NCBI GenBank assembly: GCA_020201015.1
Contig: JAIVHN010000016.1
Coordinates: 1-21,441, forward strand
Source of the DNA: Spirochaeta sp.
GTDB taxonomy: Bacteria > Spirochaetota > Spirochaetia > DSM-27196 > SLAA01
DNA: 21,441 bases
Reading direction: 5' to 3'
The notes under the pieces were generated by a model. The model was given only the letters and a program-made list of their open reading frames with translations, made no database searches and had not been told where the DNA came from. Below, piece after piece: positions 1-7,149 of the stretch (its first letter is position 1; every line of letters starts with the position of its first letter). The translations under genes and the position numbers were made by a program.

Positions 1-1020
1 GGTGTCCGACTGAGACGTAACGCGGTCCATTCCTTTCTTAATTGCGTCCTGGTGTGAGCCAGAAAAGGCGGTGAAGACCAAGTCACCGGCATACGGGTGA
101 CGCGAGTGTACATCCATCTGGGTTAGACGCTCGTACTGCATGCGCAAGTACGGGACATCGAAGACCTTGAGCTTGGGATCTACCCCCTGGCTGAAAAGGT
201 TGAGTGCCACCGTGACAATATCAAGGTTGCCGGTGCGTTCGCCGTTTCCAAAGAGTGTGCCTTCTACACGGTCTGCTCCGGCCATGAGGCCAAGCTCGGT
301 TGCAGCTACTCCGGTTCCTCGGTCGTTATGGGTATGAAGACTTACTTGAATGCTCTCGCGTCGCGAAACGTTTCGGCAGAACCACTCAATTTGGTCCGCA
401 TATACATTTGGAGTCGCCCATTCCACCGTTGCTGGCAGATTAATGACCGTTTTATTCTCCGGGGTTGGCTGCCACACGTCTAGCACCGCCTCCACGACCT
501 CAAGCGCATACTCCGGCTCGGTGTCGGAGAAACTCTCGGGAGAGTACTGGAATACGACCTCGGTGTCGGGAACGCTTGAGACGAGGTCGCGGACTATCTC
601 AGCACCTTTAATTGCTATGCTTTTGATCTCGTCACGAGAGAGGTTAAAGGTAACCTTTCGCTGCAATGGCGAAGTGCTGTTGTACAGGTGCACAATTGCG
701 CGTTTTGTACCCTGAATGCTCTCAAAGGTGCGACGAATAAGGTGATCGCGGGCCTGGGTGAGCACCTGAATTGAGACATCGTCCGGAATCATGTTGTCGT
801 CTACGAGCTTGCGGACAAAGTCAAAGTCAATCTGCGAAGCCGAGGGGAAGCCCACCTCAATTTCTTTGAATCCCATGTCAACGAGTAAGCGGAACATCTC
901 AATTTTTTGATGAACGCCCATAGGGGTTGCCAGGGCCTGGTTTCCGTCGCGTAGATCTACGCTGCACCACGTGGGTGCGGTGGTGATAACCTTGTCCGGC
1001 CAGGCCCCTGGTGTCAGCAA
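1..1020 (-). CDS. leuA: 2-isopropylmalate synthase, N-terminal part (runs off the window)
   Basis: This enzyme condenses acetyl-CoA with 2-oxoisovalerate, the first committed step of leucine synthesis. The 340 visible codons show WPDKVITTAPTWCSVDLRDG at residues 7-26, with metal-binding Asp25, then EIEVGFPSASQ and the metal-binding HTHND at 229-233, followed by GLMAGADRVEGTLFGNGERT. This is the long LeuA type found in actinobacteria and several other phyla; the C-terminal regulatory domain lies outside the window. The start is uncertain. An in-frame TAG directly precedes TTG at 1020, so TTG is the most upstream start, giving MLTPGAWPDK. From memory, relatives carry about 20-25 more residues before WPDK, so the N-terminus may be shortened. 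The TTG overlaps the stop codon of a leucine-rich leader ORF and sits in a hairpin, suggesting translational control. Confidence 0.93.
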   Translation of the reverse strand, partial: MLTPGAWPDKVITTAPTWCSVDLRDGNQALATPMGVHQKIEMFRLLVDMGFKEIEVGFPSASQIDFDFVRKLVDDNMIPDDVSIQVLTQARDHLIRRTFESIQGTKRAIVHLYNSTSPLQRKVTFNLSRDEIKSIAIKGAEIVRDLVSSVPDTEVVFQYSPESFSDTEPEYALEVVEAVLDVWQPTPENKTVINLPATVEWATPNVYADQIEWFCRNVSRRESIQVSLHTHNDRGTGVAATELGLMAGADRVEGTLFGNGERTGNLDIVTVALNLFSQGVDPKLKVFDVPYLRMQYERLTQMDVHSRHPYAGDLVFTAFSGSHQDAIKKGMDRVTSQSDT

Positions 1021-1034
1021 CTACGTTGCTCACC
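1010..1034 (-). promoter_or_regulatory. Hairpin covering the leuA start codon and its Shine-Dalgarno-like bases
   Basis: On the minus strand AGCAAC and GTTGCT pair around a three-base GTA loop. Beyond a two-base bulge the stem continues with GGTG pairing to CACC. The right arm contains the leuA TTG, and the left arm contains the only Shine-Dalgarno-like bases (GGGTGAG). The hairpin overlaps the last codons of the leader ORF, so leader translation must open it. A role in restricting leuA translation is inferred. There is no U-run, so it is not an intrinsic terminator. Confidence 0.55.
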
Positions 1035-1112
1035 CGCTGTTGAGATGCTTAGTAGAACCAATAGGTTGAGAGCGAGGTGATTGTGTGTAGGTGCGGACAT
1101 TAATTGCTTCAT
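1014..1112 (-). CDS. Leucine-rich leader peptide upstream of leuA (32 codons)
   Basis: This short ORF precedes leuA on the same strand. Residues 13-21 read LALNLLVLL, six leucines in nine codons plus one valine, and three of the leucine codons are CTA. That composition is the signature of leucine attenuator peptides such as enterobacterial leuL. The ORF ends in TGA at 1014-1016, overlapping the TTG start of leuA at 1018-1020, so its ribosomes finish exactly where leuA begins. The start could be ATG at 1112 or the in-frame ATG four codons later; neither has a strong Shine-Dalgarno sequence. The role as a sensor of charged leucyl-tRNA is inferred from composition and position. Confidence 0.72.
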   Translation of the reverse strand: MKQLMSAPTHNHLALNLLVLLSISTAGEQRSC

Positions 1113-1133
1113 AAAGTTTTACCGGTCTTCTGT

Positions 1134-1162
1134 TGAATACTAGAAATATTTGCTTCTGTCAA
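1134..1162 (-). promoter_or_regulatory. Candidate promoter for the leu leader and leuA
   Basis: A perfect TTGACA -35 box (plus-strand TGTCAA at 1157-1162) is followed after 17 bases by TATTCA, a poor -10 match. Transcription would start near 1127, about 15 bases before the leader ATG. The perfect -35 box, spacing and position support it; the weak -10 box lowers confidence. Confidence 0.4.
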
Positions 1163-1184
1163 GCCACAAACCCTGTGGAATGCA

Positions 1185-1190
1185 TATAAT
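1185..1190 (+). promoter_or_regulatory. Consensus -10 box (TATAAT) just before the methyltransferase
   Basis: A perfect TATAAT ends ten bases before ATG 1201. No convincing -35 box lies 16-18 bases upstream. If used, the mRNA would begin within a few bases of the start codon, matching other unit-leading genes in the window. Confidence 0.4.
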
Positions 1191-1200
1191 GCAGTGTGCG

Positions 1201-2010
1201 ATGGAAAACTTGTTTGCACACACGGCCGACTATTACGACCTTGATACCCGTTTTATGCCCGGCACCGACCTTGACCTGTATCGCGAACTCCTTGAAATTC
1301 AAGGGGATCCGGTGCTCGAACTGGCATCCGGCACCGGCCGAATTAGCATTCCCTTGGCTGAGTCAGGGGCTTCGGTCTGGGCCTTAGATAAATCTCCGGC
1401 AATGCGCGCCGTGCTCAAGCGTAAGAGGGCTGGCCTGCCGTGGAGAGTACGCCGTCGGCTGCATCCGGTTGCCGGTGATATGGCGCGCTTTAGTTTTCTG
1501 CGGCGATTTCCTCTTATTATCATTCCCTTCCGGGGATTCCAGGCTCTAACTGACCGTCGCCAGATTGAGTCCTGTCTCCACCATGTGAAGCGAACTCTTG
1601 CTCCTGGGGGCCTCTTTGTTTTGGACCTGTTTGCGCCGCGGGTGGGCGCCGCCGTAAGCGAGAGTGCAACTGATGAGCGCATAGACTGGGTGTACGAACG
1701 GCCTGAAACCGGTGAGCTGATTACCCGCGCTAGCCGCCGGCGGGGAATAGATACCGAGCGCCGTATTCTACACACCGAGGTGGTCTACTATGTAGAAACG
1801 GTGGACGGCAAACGCGCCCGCCGCGCCGACGAGTTTTCGCTGCGCTACTATCATCGGTGGGAAGTTGAGACCTTACTGTGTTCGGTGGGCTTTGAAATCA
1901 TTGCCGAGTATGGCGGATACGACAAACGCCCTATACATGCCGGTTCAGACATGGTTTTTGTAGTGCGTGCTACTCAGAAACCCAGTGCTTTGCGCATAAT
2001 GGACAGTTGA
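1201..2010 (+). CDS. Class I SAM-dependent methyltransferase
   Basis: The 269-residue protein has a Rossmann-type methyltransferase fold. SAM-binding motif I is VLELASGTG at residues 38-46, followed by an acidic strand end (WALDKS) and the post-motif strand LAPGGLFVLDLF. It resembles the broad Methyltransf_11/25 group; the substrate cannot be predicted. ATG 1201 is preferred because homology starts there (AHTADYYDLDTRF) and TATAAT lies ten bases upstream. In-frame ATGs at 1180 and 1189 and TTG 1150 are alternatives, none with a good Shine-Dalgarno sequence. The 3' end overlaps the convergent aldehyde dehydrogenase remnant by 37 bases. No neighbour suggests its pathway. Confidence 0.82.
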   Translation: MENLFAHTADYYDLDTRFMPGTDLDLYRELLEIQGDPVLELASGTGRISIPLAESGASVWALDKSPAMRAVLKRKRAGLPWRVRRRLHPVAGDMARFSFLRRFPLIIIPFRGFQALTDRRQIESCLHHVKRTLAPGGLFVLDLFAPRVGAAVSESATDERIDWVYERPETGELITRASRRRGIDTERRILHTEVVYYVETVDGKRARRADEFSLRYYHRWEVETLLCSVGFEIIAEYGGYDKRPIHAGSDMVFVVRATQKPSALRIMDS

Positions 2011-3242
2011 CGGTTGGAGTAGGGTGCATATCGCAAGGGCGGGTCAAGCAGGAGTGACTGCGACAGCACCCCTTTCTTGTGAGAAAAGGTCTCAAAGCCC
2101 CACTGACCATGATAATGACCTACGCCGCTTGTCCCACGTCCACCGAAGGGAAGGGCAGGGTTTGCCACATGCATAATGGTGTCGTTAATTGCCGCGCCGC
2201 CGCTTGGGACTCGTTTCAGAAAGCGTGAAGCCGCCTTGCGGTCACGGCTAAAGTAGTAAAGGGCGAGCGGATTAGGATTTTGTGCAATGAGGGCTTCGGC
2301 TTCACCAATGTGGTTAAAACCCAGGACCGGAAGGATCGGGCCAAATATTTCTTCCTGCATGATGGGAGACTCCGGTGAAGGATCAAGTACGATTGTTGGT
2401 TCAATCCGGCGGCTTTTGGAATCACACACACATTTCTTGTGCCAATGCCGTACACAGTTTGTCCTTAATGCGGTTGTCTACCAAAATGTAGTCGGGAGCA
2501 ATGCAGGTTTGTCCGGCATTGACACACTTACCCCATACAATCCGCCGCGCCGCAGTCTTAAGTTCGGCATCTGCGGCAACGACACACGGGCTTTTGCCGC
2601 CAAGTTCCAGAACTACCGGGGTAAGGTGCTTGGCTGCCGACTCGTACACCAGCCTGCCGACACGGGTGCTGCCGGTAAAGAAGATGAGGTCCCACCGCTG
2701 ATCCAGCAGTTGTTTCGCTACGTCTGGGCCTCCTACGGCGGTCTCTACCTCCCCGTCGGGAAAGGCGGCAGCGACAATGCTCTCAATGACGGTGGTGGTA
2801 TGTGGGGTCAGCTCCGAGGGCTTGAGCAAGACGGTATTACCGGCCGCAAGTGCAGAGATCACCGGAGCAAGTGCAAGTTGGAAAGGGTAGTTCCGGGTGC
2901 AATAATGAGAACAGCCCCCCAGGGTTCAAACTCAATGCGTGAGGAGGCGGGCTTAAGAAAGAGCGGTGTTGCCGCCCTGCGTGGACGCATCCAGCGCTTC
3001 AGGCGTCGCCGTGTTTCACTAATTTCGCTCCGTATGAAGGCGATCTCGGTGCTGTAGCTTTCAAAAGGCGGTTTGCGAAAGTCACGCGCAAGGGCGTCGA
3101 TAATGTCTTTCTCTGCCGTCTGAATGGCTGAGTCAAGCCGGGTGAGCGCATTTTGTCGTGCCATTAACTCACAGAGTAAGCCGCTGCGTTGCCGGGCGCG
3201 AAGTCTTTCGGCCGAGCTTTCTATGCTGAGTGCCGTTTCCAT
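1974..3242 (-). pseudogene. Broken class-3-type aldehyde dehydrogenase
   Basis: Three pieces in two frames reconstruct one NAD(P)-dependent aldehyde dehydrogenase. The first piece (3242 to about 2894) ends at EPWGAVLIIAP. One base appears lost between 2894 and 2895: restoring it yields APWNYPFQLALAPVISALAA, the expected cofactor-site sequence, and joins the second piece. That piece holds KPSE, FTGSTRVG, LELGGKSP and the catalytic cysteine in NAGQTCIAPDYIL, then stops near 2422. The third piece resumes at SRRIEPT, with EEIFGPILP and the conserved C-terminus (PFGGRGTSGVGHYHG). From family knowledge, roughly 35-45 residues between ALAQEM and SRRIEPT are missing, and the junction carries a TGTGTGTG run. 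Active-site residues survive but the reading frame is broken, so this is most likely a recent pseudogene. Confidence 0.88.
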
Positions 3243-3322
3243 ACCCTACATTACCATGACTGCCCCGACGCGGCAAGCTTCGGGGGTGACGGTGTCAAGC
3301 CACATGTAAAGTGTCCCACCTG

Positions 3323-3351
3323 GTGACATTATTGGGGCCCTAAGGTATAGT
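3323..3351 (+). promoter_or_regulatory. Sigma70-type promoter of the PYP operon
   Basis: GTGACA (3323-3328, one mismatch to TTGACA) and TATAGT (3346-3351, one mismatch to TATAAT) are separated by 17 bases. Transcription would start near 3358, giving a leader of about 40 bases that holds GGAGGT at 3383-3388, eight bases before the GTG start of the PYP gene. No repeat that would mark an operator is obvious. Confidence 0.7.
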
Positions 3352-3396
3352 ACTTGAGATAAAGAAAGGGTGAAGTTTTTGTGGAGGTAAAGCTCA

Positions 3397-3774
3397 GTGG
3401 CACGCTGTCCTGCATTTGACGAACTACATATATTGGATGCACTCTATGAAATGGACGAAGACAAGCTCCAAGACTGCTCCTTTGGTGTAATAAAAATGAC
3501 CAAAGATGCGGTGGTTGAGGCGGTAAACAATGCCGAAATCGAGCTGACTGGGCTGTCACGCAGTGCTTTCATGGGCAAAAACTTTTTTACACAGGTAGCT
3601 CCCTGTACCAATAACTACATGGTGGCGGAAAAGTATCGCAAGCAAGAGGAGCTTGATGAGACTATTCCCTACGTATTCACCTATATGATGAAACCGACTC
3701 CGGTGCATCTGCGGATGCTCAAGTCGCCAAGCTACGATTCACAGTTTCTTCTAGTCGACCGAAAAGACACATGA
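3397..3774 (+). CDS. pyp: Photoactive yellow protein (PYP), variant chromophore pocket
   Basis: This 125-residue cytosolic PAS-fold protein matches Halorhodospira halophila PYP along its whole length, including the N-terminal cap (residues 5-28). Diagnostic blocks are FGVIKM (29-34), the NNAEIELTG loop (44-52), GKNFFTQVAPCT (60-71) and YVFTYMMKPTP (92-102). Cys70 corresponds to Cys69, the thioester attachment site of p-coumaric acid. Glu47 corresponds to Glu46, Thr51 to Thr50 and Met98 to Met100. Val43 replaces Tyr42, which normally hydrogen-bonds the chromophore phenolate, and Leu53 replaces Arg52. The GTG start is fixed by GGAGGT eight bases upstream. Two kinase genes follow in the same operon, suggesting the photoreceptor signals to them. 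Chromophore synthesis genes (tyrosine ammonia-lyase, coumarate-CoA ligase) are not in the window. Identity is secure; spectral properties are not predictable. Confidence 0.93.
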   Translation: MARCPAFDELHILDALYEMDEDKLQDCSFGVIKMTKDAVVEAVNNAEIELTGLSRSAFMGKNFFTQVAPCTNNYMVAEKYRKQEELDETIPYVFTYMMKPTPVHLRMLKSPSYDSQFLLVDRKDT

Positions 3775-3796
3775 GTGTAGACTGAGCACACGATGT

Positions 3797-5056
3797 ATGC
3801 TGGACTCATTCGTGCAATTTAGCGAACACGAACACGAAAACGAACACGAAAAACTCCTTCGCTTTCTATATCTTGCGCCTGTTGCGTTGCTCGAGATCGA
3901 TGTTGGTGGTGATATACACCTGATGAACGGGTACGCTTCGGGTTATCTCATGCCCCTGAGCAAGACTGGATCACTCACGAATTTATTTGATTTGCTTTTG
4001 GAGACCGGTATCGATCTTCCGGAGCTTGTAGCCAGCTATGCTGCGGAATCCGGAACCATCATTAAGGATCGGCGACTGCGATATGACTCGGCAGGCGCAA
4101 GCCCGGTGTACTTTTCGCTCACCGTTGAGCGACTGAGTGCCGACCGCTATATGGTTGCTATGAGCGATATTACTATTCAGGTGCGGCAAGAAGAGCGTAT
4201 TAGCACGATGATAGAGCAAGAGGCGCTCCATAGGGGTCGTGCAGAGATAGCCGCGGGAGTTTTGCACGATATTGGCAATGCAATTACTGGAGTAGGCACC
4301 GGTGTAAACCGCTTGCTTGGTGAGACTGTCTGGCCGGAAGAAGATGGTCTATCGCGGTTGGAACTCATGTTTCAAGACGTGTATGAAAGCTTGTGCGGCG
4401 CCTTAGGCGTGGCAAAAACAGACGCACTGCTGCGCTACACGAGTGAGTTGCAGGCTACTCTGAGAGCTCGTCGCGCGGAGCTGAACGAACACTTAGAAAG
4501 CACGGCCAAAACGGTCGCCCATATCTCCGAGGTGTTGGCGTTGCAACGGCAGTACGTAGGGAATAAACGTGACCAGACGCACACGGTCATACCTTTGGTG
4601 CAACTGGTGGAAGATTCGATCTCCATGCAGAACGCTGCACTTGAGAAGAGACGAATTAGCATTCGTAGGCAGTACAACGACGCCTCTGCCTCTGTGGCGG
4701 GTAGCAGAACCGACCTCATCCGTGTATGTGTAAATATGCTCCGCAATGCTTTTGATTCTTTTGATAGAACCGAGATGCATGCCGAACCTGTAGTTCTGCT
4801 GGAGACTAGCCGCAGTCCGGATAAGACGCGAGTGGTCTTGTCAATGAGTGATAATGGCGGCGGATTTGCCGCGGATCCGCAGGAACTGTTTGCGCTGGGC
4901 GTCAGTAGGAAAAAAAATAGCGACGGAATGGGCTTGTTTGCCTGCCGAAAAATTATAGAATCACATAATGGACGTTTATGGTTAGCGAGTGACGGTCCCG
5001 GGAAGGGAGCTGTCGCCCATATTGAGCTTCCAATTCAGGAGGAACAGGGTACATGA
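3797..5056 (+). CDS. PAS-type sensor histidine kinase, likely partner of PYP
   Basis: The 419-residue soluble protein has no membrane segment. A PAS-like region spans about residues 20-130 (LAPVALLEIDVGGDIHLMNG through DRYMVAMSDITIQVRQEER). A short coiled coil leads to the H-box VLHDIGNAITGV with phosphoacceptor His157. A long helical dimerisation region and a HATPase domain follow, with N-box VNMLRNAFDSF, G1 DNGGGF and G2 GMGLFACRKIIESHNG. The HDIGN H-box is a known variant type. The start is ATG 3797, 22 bases after the PYP stop; its Shine-Dalgarno sequence is weak, so GTG 3812 is possible. It overlaps the next gene by four bases. With no transmembrane sensor and direct coupling to PYP, reading PYP state is the simplest role; that is inference. 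Confidence 0.88.
   Translation: MLDSFVQFSEHEHENEHEKLLRFLYLAPVALLEIDVGGDIHLMNGYASGYLMPLSKTGSLTNLFDLLLETGIDLPELVASYAAESGTIIKDRRLRYDSAGASPVYFSLTVERLSADRYMVAMSDITIQVRQEERISTMIEQEALHRGRAEIAAGVLHDIGNAITGVGTGVNRLLGETVWPEEDGLSRLELMFQDVYESLCGALGVAKTDALLRYTSELQATLRARRAELNEHLESTAKTVAHISEVLALQRQYVGNKRDQTHTVIPLVQLVEDSISMQNAALEKRRISIRRQYNDASASVAGSRTDLIRVCVNMLRNAFDSFDRTEMHAEPVVLLETSRSPDKTRVVLSMSDNGGGFAADPQELFALGVSRKKNSDGMGLFACRKIIESHNGRLWLASDGPGKGAVAHIELPIQEEQGT
3824..3850 (+). repeat. Hexanucleotide tandem repeat in the kinase N-terminus
   Basis: The units are GAACAC, GAACAC, GAAAAC, GAACAC and a final GAA, encoding EHEHENEHE at residues 10-18. The unit is a multiple of three, so copy-number change would alter length without breaking the frame. 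Confidence 0.85.
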
Positions 5057-6633
5057 CAGACGGCTTTAACACCCGGGTCCTAGTGATAGACGACGAAGAG
5101 GCAATTCGTGATAGTTTTCGTGGAATTCTCATGCCTCACCGTAAAAAGTATGAGAATCTCGAGCAAGCTGGAGAGGAGCTTTTCGGTACCGGGCCCAGAG
5201 GTGGTGGATCGGGGGAGACATTTGATTTTGATTTTGTAGAGACCCCAGACGGTGAAAGCGGTCTGCGCTTGGTAGAGGAGGCTATAGAGAGTCAGCGACC
5301 TTTTGCAGCAATTTTTGTTGATATGCGCATGCCCGGGTGGGATGGGTTGGAAACGGTTAAAATGATTCGCTCCGTGGACTCGCGTGCGGAGATTATTTTT
5401 GTTACCGCCTATAGCGACTACAGCATTGAAGAAGTGGTCATGTCGGCAGGGCCCAACGTTGGGTATCATACAAAGCCCTTTGCAGCAGAGGAAATTCGGC
5501 AGATCGCCACCAAGGCGGTATACGAATGGAATAAGACGCGTAACCTTGAACAGCTCATTGGTATTGTTTCGCAGCTTCGTGCACAACGGGTAGGTATCGG
5601 CGAGCTACTTACCAGCATTGCGCGCTACATTTCCGAGCTAGTCGGTTGTGAGTCGGTCATGATCACGCGCCCCCTTGGTGATGGAAACGGTTTCCGAAAA
5701 GTGGTCGGAATAGGTCGCCTGAGCGAGGACGAGCTTGCTGCCGAACAGCTGCAGCATATTCCTACCCTCCCTGAGAATGCAGTGCAGCAGAACGATCACT
5801 ACCTGTTCTCGCGCTTGCATAACTACACTGTGGCGGTTCTTGTGGAGAAACCGGGCCAGCGAATCAACAGCGACCGTGTGTATATACTGCAGCTTTTTCT
5901 TGAACAGGCTGGCCAAACGCTGGAGAATGCCGAGCTGCAAGACACACTCATGCAGAAGGAGAAACTCTCTGCCGTTGGGCAGGCGGTGAGCATGATTGCC
6001 CATGATCTACGGTCACCACTCTCGGGGGTATTATCGCTTGTGGATCTCATCCGCCAAACCGACTACGAGCCTGACTCGATGCAGGAAGTGTTTGGTCAGA
6101 TCTCCGAGGCAGTGAACTCGGCCATAGATATCGTGAACGATATTCTTGACTTCACTCGCCATAGTGACATTTCGCGCAATCTCATTTCCTCAGCCGATCT
6201 TGTTGAAGAGGTGGAGTCTGCGACCGCAAGCTTTGTCTCTAGCATGCGAGCCGAGCTTGTCATTGAAAAGAGGCAGTCCTTCACCTTTTTAGGAGACAAC
6301 GGGAAGATGCGTCGGGTGCTGGTAAACCTGGTGCGGAATGCCGGTGAGTCGTTTCCACGGCGCCCCCGGGGCGAGTCACATATTATTCTACGTAGCGACT
6401 TCTCAGGAGAATATGGAATTTTTGAGGTGGAGGATAACGGCACCGGAGTTCCACCAGAAGTACAGGAAACCATTTTCGTGCCGTTTTCAGGTGGTGGTAA
6501 ACGTGGAGGTACCGGTCTTGGTCTTGCCATTGTGAAGAGCTTTGTAGAAGCGCATGGTGGCAGCGTGGAGTATGAAACCGGCGAGACCGGAACCTGTTTT
6601 CGGCTCCGGCTGCCAGCACGGGTGGTCGAGTAA
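5053..6633 (+). CDS. Receiver-GAF-histidine kinase signalling protein
   Basis: This 526-residue soluble protein starts with a receiver domain (about 6-160). It has acidic Asp13/Asp14, phosphoacceptor Asp90 in IFVDMRMPGWDG, Thr118 and Lys141 in YHTKPF. The loop after the first helix is enlarged, with a glycine-rich stretch (GTGPRGGGSG) at residues 45-54. A GAF-like region (about 180-300) follows, then HisKA with His317 in MIAHDLRSPLSG and a HATPase domain with N-box LVNLVRNAGESF, G1 DNGTGV and G2 GGTGLGLAIVKSF. ATG 5053 overlaps the upstream kinase stop (ATGA), with AGGAGG at 5037-5042, so the two are translationally coupled. The upstream kinase probably phosphorylates this receiver, which then controls the C-terminal kinase. 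No output regulator for its own phosphate is in the window. Confidence 0.9.
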   Translation: MTDGFNTRVLVIDDEEAIRDSFRGILMPHRKKYENLEQAGEELFGTGPRGGGSGETFDFDFVETPDGESGLRLVEEAIESQRPFAAIFVDMRMPGWDGLETVKMIRSVDSRAEIIFVTAYSDYSIEEVVMSAGPNVGYHTKPFAAEEIRQIATKAVYEWNKTRNLEQLIGIVSQLRAQRVGIGELLTSIARYISELVGCESVMITRPLGDGNGFRKVVGIGRLSEDELAAEQLQHIPTLPENAVQQNDHYLFSRLHNYTVAVLVEKPGQRINSDRVYILQLFLEQAGQTLENAELQDTLMQKEKLSAVGQAVSMIAHDLRSPLSGVLSLVDLIRQTDYEPDSMQEVFGQISEAVNSAIDIVNDILDFTRHSDISRNLISSADLVEEVESATASFVSSMRAELVIEKRQSFTFLGDNGKMRRVLVNLVRNAGESFPRRPRGESHIILRSDFSGEYGIFEVEDNGTGVPPEVQETIFVPFSGGGKRGGTGLGLAIVKSFVEAHGGSVEYETGETGTCFRLRLPARVVE

Positions 6634-6675
6634 GCCACTCGCGGATTGTTCCAAGCTAGTGACGGAACGGCCCGC

Positions 6676-7149
6676 TTAGGTCGATAGTTGCTTTGTGAGA
6701 CTTGCCATTTCAATTGCGGCCATTGCGGCATCCCAGCCCTTATTGCCAGCCTTTGTTCCGGCTCGTTCGAGCGCCTGCTCGATATCGTTGGTGGTAATAA
6801 TGCCGTTGATCACCGGTATGCCGGTGCTCAGTGATGCCTGCGCTACGCCCTTAGCGGACTCTGCGGCAACGTAGTCAAAATGTGGCGTTGAGCCACGAAT
6901 GACCGCACCCAGACACACAATTGCATCGTAGCGTCCGGTCTCGGCGGCCTTCTTCGCCACGAACGGCACTTCAAAGGCACCTGGTACGCGCATAACCGTT
7001 ATCTCGCCTGCGTCACAGCCGTGTCGGGTAAGGCAGTCTACCGCGCCGACTATTAGTTGTTCTCCAATGAGTGAGTTAAAACGCGCCACAACAATAGCAA
7101 TACGCAATCCCTTGGCATCTAAGATGCCGTTAATTTCCTGAGTAGTCAT
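6676..7149 (-). CDS. ribH: 6,7-dimethyl-8-ribityllumazine synthase
   Basis: RibH joins 5-amino-6-ribitylamino-uracil with 3,4-dihydroxy-2-butanone 4-phosphate to form lumazine, the penultimate riboflavin step. The 157-residue product has the usual length. It shows VARFNSLIGEQL, VPGAFEVPFVAKK, the catalytic-loop sequence GAVIRGSTPHFDYV with the conserved His, INGIITTNDIEQALERAG and TKAGNKGWDAA. The start is ATG 7149, behind GGAGGAC at a suitable distance. It overlaps the end of ribBA by 20 bases and is the last gene of the operon. Only 42 bases separate its stop from the convergent PYP operon, and no convincing terminator is visible there. Confidence 0.96.
   Translation of the reverse strand: MTTQEINGILDAKGLRIAIVVARFNSLIGEQLIVGAVDCLTRHGCDAGEITVMRVPGAFEVPFVAKKAAETGRYDAIVCLGAVIRGSTPHFDYVAAESAKGVAQASLSTGIPVINGIITTNDIEQALERAGTKAGNKGWDAAMAAIEMASLTKQLST

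Noticed and set aside
350..715. Plus-strand open frame opposite leuA
   Set aside because: The opposite strand is convincingly LeuA with metal-site motifs.
1000..1011. Terminator hairpin (CCAGG/CCTGG) at the leuA start
   Set aside because: The stem is five pairs with a two-base loop at most, has no U-run, and lies within leuA coding sequence.
2287..3057. Long plus-strand open frame opposite the aldehyde dehydrogenase
   Set aside because: It is antisense to a clear, though broken, dehydrogenase and has no recognisable motif or ribosome binding site.
3824..3850. Phase-variation tract
   Set aside because: The unit length is a multiple of three, so slippage would not switch the gene off.
6634..6675. 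Bidirectional terminator between the PYP and rib operons
   Set aside because: Only a GTTCC/GGAAC pairing with a long loop is visible, which is too weak to call.
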